DNA of 64,000 nt, from the NCBI GenBank assembly GCA_947457075.1, contig CANGUG010000004.1, forward strand, positions 62,001-126,000, in the 5' to 3' direction. Origin of the DNA: Bacteroidota bacterium. Its GTDB lineage: Bacteria > Bacteroidota > Bacteroidia > Chitinophagales > Chitinophagaceae. The position numbers and the translations under genes are program-made. This document shows, piece by piece, positions 59,497 to 64,000 of the stretch; the first letter of the stretch is position 1; each line of letters starts with the position of its first letter. The notes under the pieces were generated by a model that saw only the letters and a list, made by a program, of their open reading frames with translations, was not told the DNA's origin and did not search any database.

Positions 59497-61101
59497 ATGC
59501 AAAAGTTATTTTTTAGTTTTTTAGTAACCTGTTTACTGAGCGCTCAAGCCTCTTTTGCACAGTCTTACATTTTGTCTGGGGTTGAAAAGACGGACAAGGA
59601 GGACATGCAATATGAAGTATTAGGAAAAGTGGCTAATAACTATTGGATTTACAAAAAAAATGGGAATCTTTCAACAATAGCACAGTACAATGCACAAATG
59701 CAATTAGTTAAGCAAAATGATTTAGCATTCTTACCAGCATCTGTTTCTTCCATTGAGTTTATTGTGCGTGCTGAAAAAGTTTTTGCATTTTATCAATTCC
59801 AAAATAAGACTACTGTGTTTGCGGCAGCTGCAGAAATAAATACAGATGGACAATTAGTAGGGAATCCAAAAATAATTGACACAGCTGAAAATATCCGTCC
59901 AGGTTCAAATATAAAAGTGTTTAATTTATTGCAAAGTGACGATCGTAATAAACTGGCCATTTTTAGTGTGAATACAACACATGAGGCATCCATAAAAGTT
60001 AAAATGATGTCCTTGAATAGCAACTTTGAATTAGTTAATGAAGCTGCTATCAATGTAAATGCAAAAAATAAAAAAAGTAACTTATCTGATTTCGCATTAG
60101 ACAATGCAGGCAATTTATTTTGTTTAAGAAATATGACCCTTGAAAATGCAGCACCAGCAGTAAGCTTACTTTATTTAGCTGCCGATGGCTCCGAAGTGGT
60201 TGAATCTTCAATATTGAACAATACATTGTTATTGGATGATATTCGATTGAAAGTAGATAACGTCAATGGGCGTGTGTTATTGACCTCCTTTTATGCCATG
60301 ACAAAAAAGGGAAATATCGAGGGCTTATATACTTATATGTGGGACATTAATTCCAAAAAAGAATTGTTAAGCAATGCTGCTAGATTTACCGATGCACTCC
60401 GAGCTGCAGTAAGTTCAAAACGAAATTTAAAAGCGGTATTTGATCATTATTATATAGATAGAATGCAAGTGCAAACCGATGGAAGCATTACGGTGGTTGC
60501 TGAACGAGCTGAGACAAATGGCAATAGAAATTTTTTTTCTAGATGGGATTATTTTTATGGAGGACCTTTTTATAGCCCATTTATGTTTAACTATTGGAAT
60601 AGACCATTTGGCTTTTATCCATGGACAAGATTTGGTCTAGGCTTTGGTTTTGGATATGGATTAGGCTTTGGTTTTGGTATGTCACCATTTATGTGGGGAC
60701 CTTGGATGAATCCCTATGCTGGATTCGGTTATAACTCGGTTACTTACAGTGCGGATAAAGTAGCTTTTGTTTCCATTGACACAAAGGGAGCAATTCAATC
60801 GATAAAAACCATTGACAAGCGCCAGTCTGATTTCAATACAGATCAATTTATTGGGTATGGTACAGTTGATAACAACAATGGAACAAGCTTTGTTTATCAG
60901 AAAAAAGAAAAAGGAGTCAGTCAATTTGTGCTGAATACAATAACCAAGGAGGGACAATTGGTTAAAGGTGAAAATATTATTTTGGCCGAAAAGAAATACG
61001 AATGGATGCCACGTTCTTTAAAACAAGTTGGAGAAAACGAAGCAATAGTTCCTTATCAATACAAGGATAAAATTGGCTTCGCAAAAATTCAAATTAAATA
61101 A
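59497..61101 (+). CDS. Hypothetical secreted protein with aromatic/Gly-rich (FGFG) insert
   Basis: Signal peptide MQKLFFSFLVTCLLSAQASFAQ; internal RWDYFYGGPFYSPFMFNYWNRPFGFYPWTRFGLGFGFGYGLGFGFGMSPFMWGPWMNPYAGFGY. Confidence 0.75.
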   Translation: MQKLFFSFLVTCLLSAQASFAQSYILSGVEKTDKEDMQYEVLGKVANNYWIYKKNGNLSTIAQYNAQMQLVKQNDLAFLPASVSSIEFIVRAEKVFAFYQFQNKTTVFAAAAEINTDGQLVGNPKIIDTAENIRPGSNIKVFNLLQSDDRNKLAIFSVNTTHEASIKVKMMSLNSNFELVNEAAINVNAKNKKSNLSDFALDNAGNLFCLRNMTLENAAPAVSLLYLAADGSEVVESSILNNTLLLDDIRLKVDNVNGRVLLTSFYAMTKKGNIEGLYTYMWDINSKKELLSNAARFTDALRAAVSSKRNLKAVFDHYYIDRMQVQTDGSITVVAERAETNGNRNFFSRWDYFYGGPFYSPFMFNYWNRPFGFYPWTRFGLGFGFGYGLGFGFGMSPFMWGPWMNPYAGFGYNSVTYSADKVAFVSIDTKGAIQSIKTIDKRQSDFNTDQFIGYGTVDNNNGTSFVYQKKEKGVSQFVLNTITKEGQLVKGENIILAEKKYEWMPRSLKQVGENEAIVPYQYKDKIGFAKIQIK

Positions 61102-61107
61102 GATAGC

Positions 61108-62079
61108 GTGGTTTTTTTATTTAGAGATAGGTCGGATATTAATTTACTTTTTTTAGTACTGCTTAGTGTTGGTTTGCATTTTCATGTATGGATACATCCA
61201 CCCACGGTTATTGCCAATGCCTCTGATGGATTATTGCCCTACATTTTAGTAAACTATATTAAACCCCTGCCTTCGCTCGTTTTAATTATATTGTTCCAGG
61301 TAATCATTTTAAGCCAAGCAATACGATTAAATATTTTAATGAGTAAACTTAAAATGTTTCAACAGGTAAGTTACTTGCCGGGGTTCACTTATATCATTCT
61401 CACTGCCTTATTCCCTTATTGGGATGTTATCAGCTCGGGCTTGGTAGCCAACTCCTTGGTGATTTGGATTTTGGTAAAACTCTTAAGATTGTACGATCAA
61501 AATCAACCTAAGTCATTGGAATTTAATATCGGTTTGATTTTGGGCTGTTCAATTTTATTATATGAGCCTATTGCAATTTTAATTCCAGTAGTTTTGTTTG
61601 CACTCACCATAATTCGCCCCTTTAAAATCACCGAATGGTTGGTGTTGTTAATGGGCATATTGTTGCCATTTTATTTTATTTTCACTTTTGTATTTTTAAC
61701 AAGTGGGATACAAGAATTCAGGCATTTCTTACCCAGGCTTGACTGGAAAAATCCATTTGTAAGACCCGATTTCCGAATTATCATTACATTGGTATTGATT
61801 GCGGTTCAGTTTTTTGTGGGCCTATATTATTGGCGAGACCAACAATCCAGGTTTATCATTCAAGTTCGAAAATATTGGGGTGTTTTGTTACTAGTGTTGA
61901 TTTTAACCTTATTTCAGCCAATTATTTTCTCGGCACAGGCTTTGTATGCTTCTGCTATTGTTTTAACCCCCTTAGCCTGCTTTATTAGCTTTGGGTATTC
62001 AGTGCCTAAGCGCCTATTTGTACCTAATATCTTGTTTTGGTCGGCCATAGCGGTTATTGTGTATAACCACATAGGTTAA
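61108..62079 (+). CDS. DUF6427-like integral membrane protein
   Basis: About 8-10 hydrophobic helices; FRDRSDINLLFLVLLSVGLHFHVWIHPP N-terminus; family call by recognition only. Confidence 0.65.
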   Translation: MVFLFRDRSDINLLFLVLLSVGLHFHVWIHPPTVIANASDGLLPYILVNYIKPLPSLVLIILFQVIILSQAIRLNILMSKLKMFQQVSYLPGFTYIILTALFPYWDVISSGLVANSLVIWILVKLLRLYDQNQPKSLEFNIGLILGCSILLYEPIAILIPVVLFALTIIRPFKITEWLVLLMGILLPFYFIFTFVFLTSGIQEFRHFLPRLDWKNPFVRPDFRIIITLVLIAVQFFVGLYYWRDQQSRFIIQVRKYWGVLLLVLILTLFQPIIFSAQALYASAIVLTPLACFISFGYSVPKRLFVPNILFWSAIAVIVYNHIG

Positions 62080-62116
62080 GTGAAGAATTTAAAGAACAAT
62101 TTTTAGGGCTTTTTGG

Positions 62117-62124
62117 TAACTTTG
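62117..62124 (+). promoter_or_regulatory. Bacteroidota -7 promoter element (TAACTTTG) upstream of purQ
   Basis: Matches TAnnTTTG; ATG at 62162. Confidence 0.35.
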
Positions 62125-62161
62125 GCCTTCAAATTTATCCTCATACATAAAATTGACATTT

Positions 62162-62824
62162 ATGAAGTTTGGCGTAGTTGTTTTCCCTGGTTCCAATTGT
62201 GATAGAGATATGCAAGATGCATTAGAAAAAGACTTAGGATATCCAGTTGAAATGCTATGGCATAAGGACAGCGACCTGTCCCATTTTACAACAGAGGATT
62301 GCGTGGTTTTGCCAGGCGGATTTTCTTACGGTGATTATTTACGTTGTGGGGCGATTGCCAAATTTAGTCCAATGATGCAATCAGTTATCGAATTTGCAAA
62401 TAAAGGAGGAAAGGTATTGGGCGTTTGTAATGGCTTTCAAATTTTATGCGAAAGTGGCTTGTTGCCAGGTGCCTTATTGCAAAATCAAAATCAGCAATTT
62501 ATTTGCAAAAACGTACATATAAAATCTGAAACCAGCGAAGCCTTGCAAATACCCATCGCACATGGCGAGGGTAGGTATTTTGCAGATGAAGCAACTTTAA
62601 CTCATTTGGAAAATAACCATCAAATATTATTTCGTTATTGCGATGAAAATGGTATCGTGGGTGGCGCTGCGAATCCCAATGGTTCCACCAATAATATTGC
62701 CGGAATTTGCAATGATAAGCGCAATGTGTTTGGTATGATGCCTCACCCCGAGCGTGCAACTAGTAGTGCTTTGAGTAATGTGGATGGCAAAAAAGTCTTT
62801 GCCATGTTGGGGCTGTCTAAATAA
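62162..62824 (+). CDS. purQ: Phosphoribosylformylglycinamidine synthase subunit PurQ
   Basis: [93 protein letters not shown]. Confidence 0.95.
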   Translation: MKFGVVVFPGSNCDRDMQDALEKDLGYPVEMLWHKDSDLSHFTTEDCVVLPGGFSYGDYLRCGAIAKFSPMMQSVIEFANKGGKVLGVCNGFQILCESGLLPGALLQNQNQQFICKNVHIKSETSEALQIPIAHGEGRYFADEATLTHLENNHQILFRYCDENGIVGGAANPNGSTNNIAGICNDKRNVFGMMPHPERATSSALSNVDGKKVFAMLGLSK

Positions 62825-62845
62825 ATAAAATTTAATTTCTTAGTA

Positions 62846-63295
62846 ATGAAAAAAATAATTGTTTTTGCTTTAGTAATTTTAATAGGTTTAAATGTAACAG
62901 CGCAAAAATTAAATCCAGTTAAATGGAATTTTGAGGCAGTGAAGAAATCAGATAAACAATATGATATTGTGTTGACTGCAAATGTGGATGCGCCTTGGCA
63001 TATTTATTCTCAGTTTGTAAAAAAGGGCCCTGTACCCACTAAAATTACCCTAAAGAAAAATTCATTGGTACAAGTAAATGGTAAGACTAAAGAATTGGGT
63101 AAGTTAGAAAAGAGTTTTGATAAGAACTTCGGGGCAGAGATTGCCTATTTTAGCAAAAAAGTTCAATTTGTTCAATCCGTTACTTTAAAAGTAGCAAGTA
63201 AAACAAGATTGACTGGTGAAATAGAATACATGGTATGTAATGATGAAAGATGTTTACCGCCAACGAAAGTGCCTTTTGATATTGCCATACAATAG
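62846..63295 (+). CDS. DsbD N-terminal-domain-like secreted protein
   Basis: Signal peptide; NPVKWNFEAVKKSDKQYDIVLTANVDAPWHIYSQFVKKGPVPTKITL ... EIEYMVCNDERCLPPTKVPFDI. Confidence 0.85.
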   Translation: MKKIIVFALVILIGLNVTAQKLNPVKWNFEAVKKSDKQYDIVLTANVDAPWHIYSQFVKKGPVPTKITLKKNSLVQVNGKTKELGKLEKSFDKNFGAEIAYFSKKVQFVQSVTLKVASKTRLTGEIEYMVCNDERCLPPTKVPFDIAIQ

Positions 63296-63334
63296 CATGC
63301 ATGTTGAATACAATGTGCGTTTAAAAAATAGATT

Positions 63335-64000
63335 TTGAAAAATATTTTTAGATTTTTTATAGCAGTCTTCGCTTTATTGACTGTGCAGCATACTGCTTTC
63401 GCACAAATGGATAGTTTAGTGAAGGTTAAAGTGGTGACTACCCCCATAAATGATAGTAGCTATACTGTTAAATATACTATTCAGGTGAATAAGGATTGGC
63501 ATATTTATGGAAATACGCCTGCAGCCGAAGCAGGAGGGGATCCATTGACAGTCGCACCTAAAATAGTGTATGCATTAGAATCGATTAAACCTACTTCATC
63601 AGCGGTTTATTCAACAACTCCCACCAATCAAAAAGATGAATTATTTCAAAATGCATTTGTTTTTGATGGTTCAATAGAAGTAACAGAAACATTTACCATT
63701 AGTGGTTTTCAGCCGGATACATTAAGAGGAACCCTTCAATTGGCTATTGCCAAAGGGAATGAATTTTACCAAGAAGAAATTCCTGTGGCCCTATTTTTAG
63801 CGAATGGGAAAAAAGTGGAAGGCAATAAAGTGTTGCTTCCAACTACAGCAACTACTCCACCTGTTGGGGCCTGTGGTGATGCAGCACATGATAGTCAACA
63901 ATCAAGCGCCTGGTCGGTTTTTGTTTTAGGATTTTTAGGAGGGTTAATTGCTTTAATTACCCCCTGTGTATTTCCAATGATACCGGTTACGGTTTCTTTT
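63335..64000 (+). CDS. Thiol:disulfide interchange protein DsbD-like, 5' part (runs off window)
   Basis: TTG-start frame open to 64000: (M)KNIFRFFIAVFALLTVQHTAFAQMDSLVKVKVVTTPINDSSYTVKYTIQVNKDWHIYGNTPAAEAGGDPL...SAWSVFVLGFLGGLIALITPCVFPMIPVTVSF; CcdA/DsbD TM start. Confidence 0.85.
   Translation, partial: MKNIFRFFIAVFALLTVQHTAFAQMDSLVKVKVVTTPINDSSYTVKYTIQVNKDWHIYGNTPAAEAGGDPLTVAPKIVYALESIKPTSSAVYSTTPTNQKDELFQNAFVFDGSIEVTETFTISGFQPDTLRGTLQLAIAKGNEFYQEEIPVALFLANGKKVEGNKVLLPTTATTPPVGACGDAAHDSQQSSAWSVFVLGFLGGLIALITPCVFPMIPVTVSF

Noticed and set aside
1-64000. Prophage, IS element, integron or defence island
   Set aside because: No transposase, integrase, phage structural or recognised defence genes among the ORFs; most genes are housekeeping or metabolic.
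1-64000. tRNA/rRNA genes
   Set aside because: No cloverleaf-like GGTTCGAnTCC blocks or rRNA-like sequence noticed in the gaps; tRNAscan-SE would be decisive.

Overview
The window is about 64 kb of a Bacteroidota chromosome, probably Chitinophagaceae-like. The taxon is inferred from SusD, Gld and DUF6427-type genes and TAnnTTTG promoter motifs, and was not tested. It is densely coding, with no convincing phage, IS element, CRISPR array, tRNA or rRNA. (1) The left 18 kb is an accessory-looking surface/periplasmic locus: a SusD C-terminus, three ~1,115-1,126 aa VCBS/FG-GAP + ASPIC/UnbV (CRTAC1-like) lipoproteins, a GH65-like enzyme, two vanadium-haloperoxidase/PAP2-type lipoproteins, an outer-membrane barrel candidate and a 51-aa secreted peptide missed by the ORF track. 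(2) A three-gene sucrose module follows: GPH-type MFS transporter, PfkB fructokinase and amylosucrase. (3) The remainder is mostly housekeeping: acpP-fabF-rnc, iscS-iscU-iscA-like, a GldF-GldG fusion, terC, lspA, ileS, a DksA-like protein with a long KKAAPA tail, an MsbA-like ABC exporter, rbfA, a LolC/E-like permease, an orphan transketolase N-half, frr, scpA, dxs, a LytS/LytR-like pair, GGGP synthase, nrdJ, GMC oxidoreductase + gluconate-DH subunit 3, metG, an S66 peptidase, purQ and a DsbD start. Two intergenic tandem repeats (exact 2x100 bp; ~2x87 bp) and an inverted DnaA-box-like pair upstream of nrdJ are the main non-coding oddities. The best candidate for an undescribed system is the CRTAC1-like/SusD/GH65/haloperoxidase locus.
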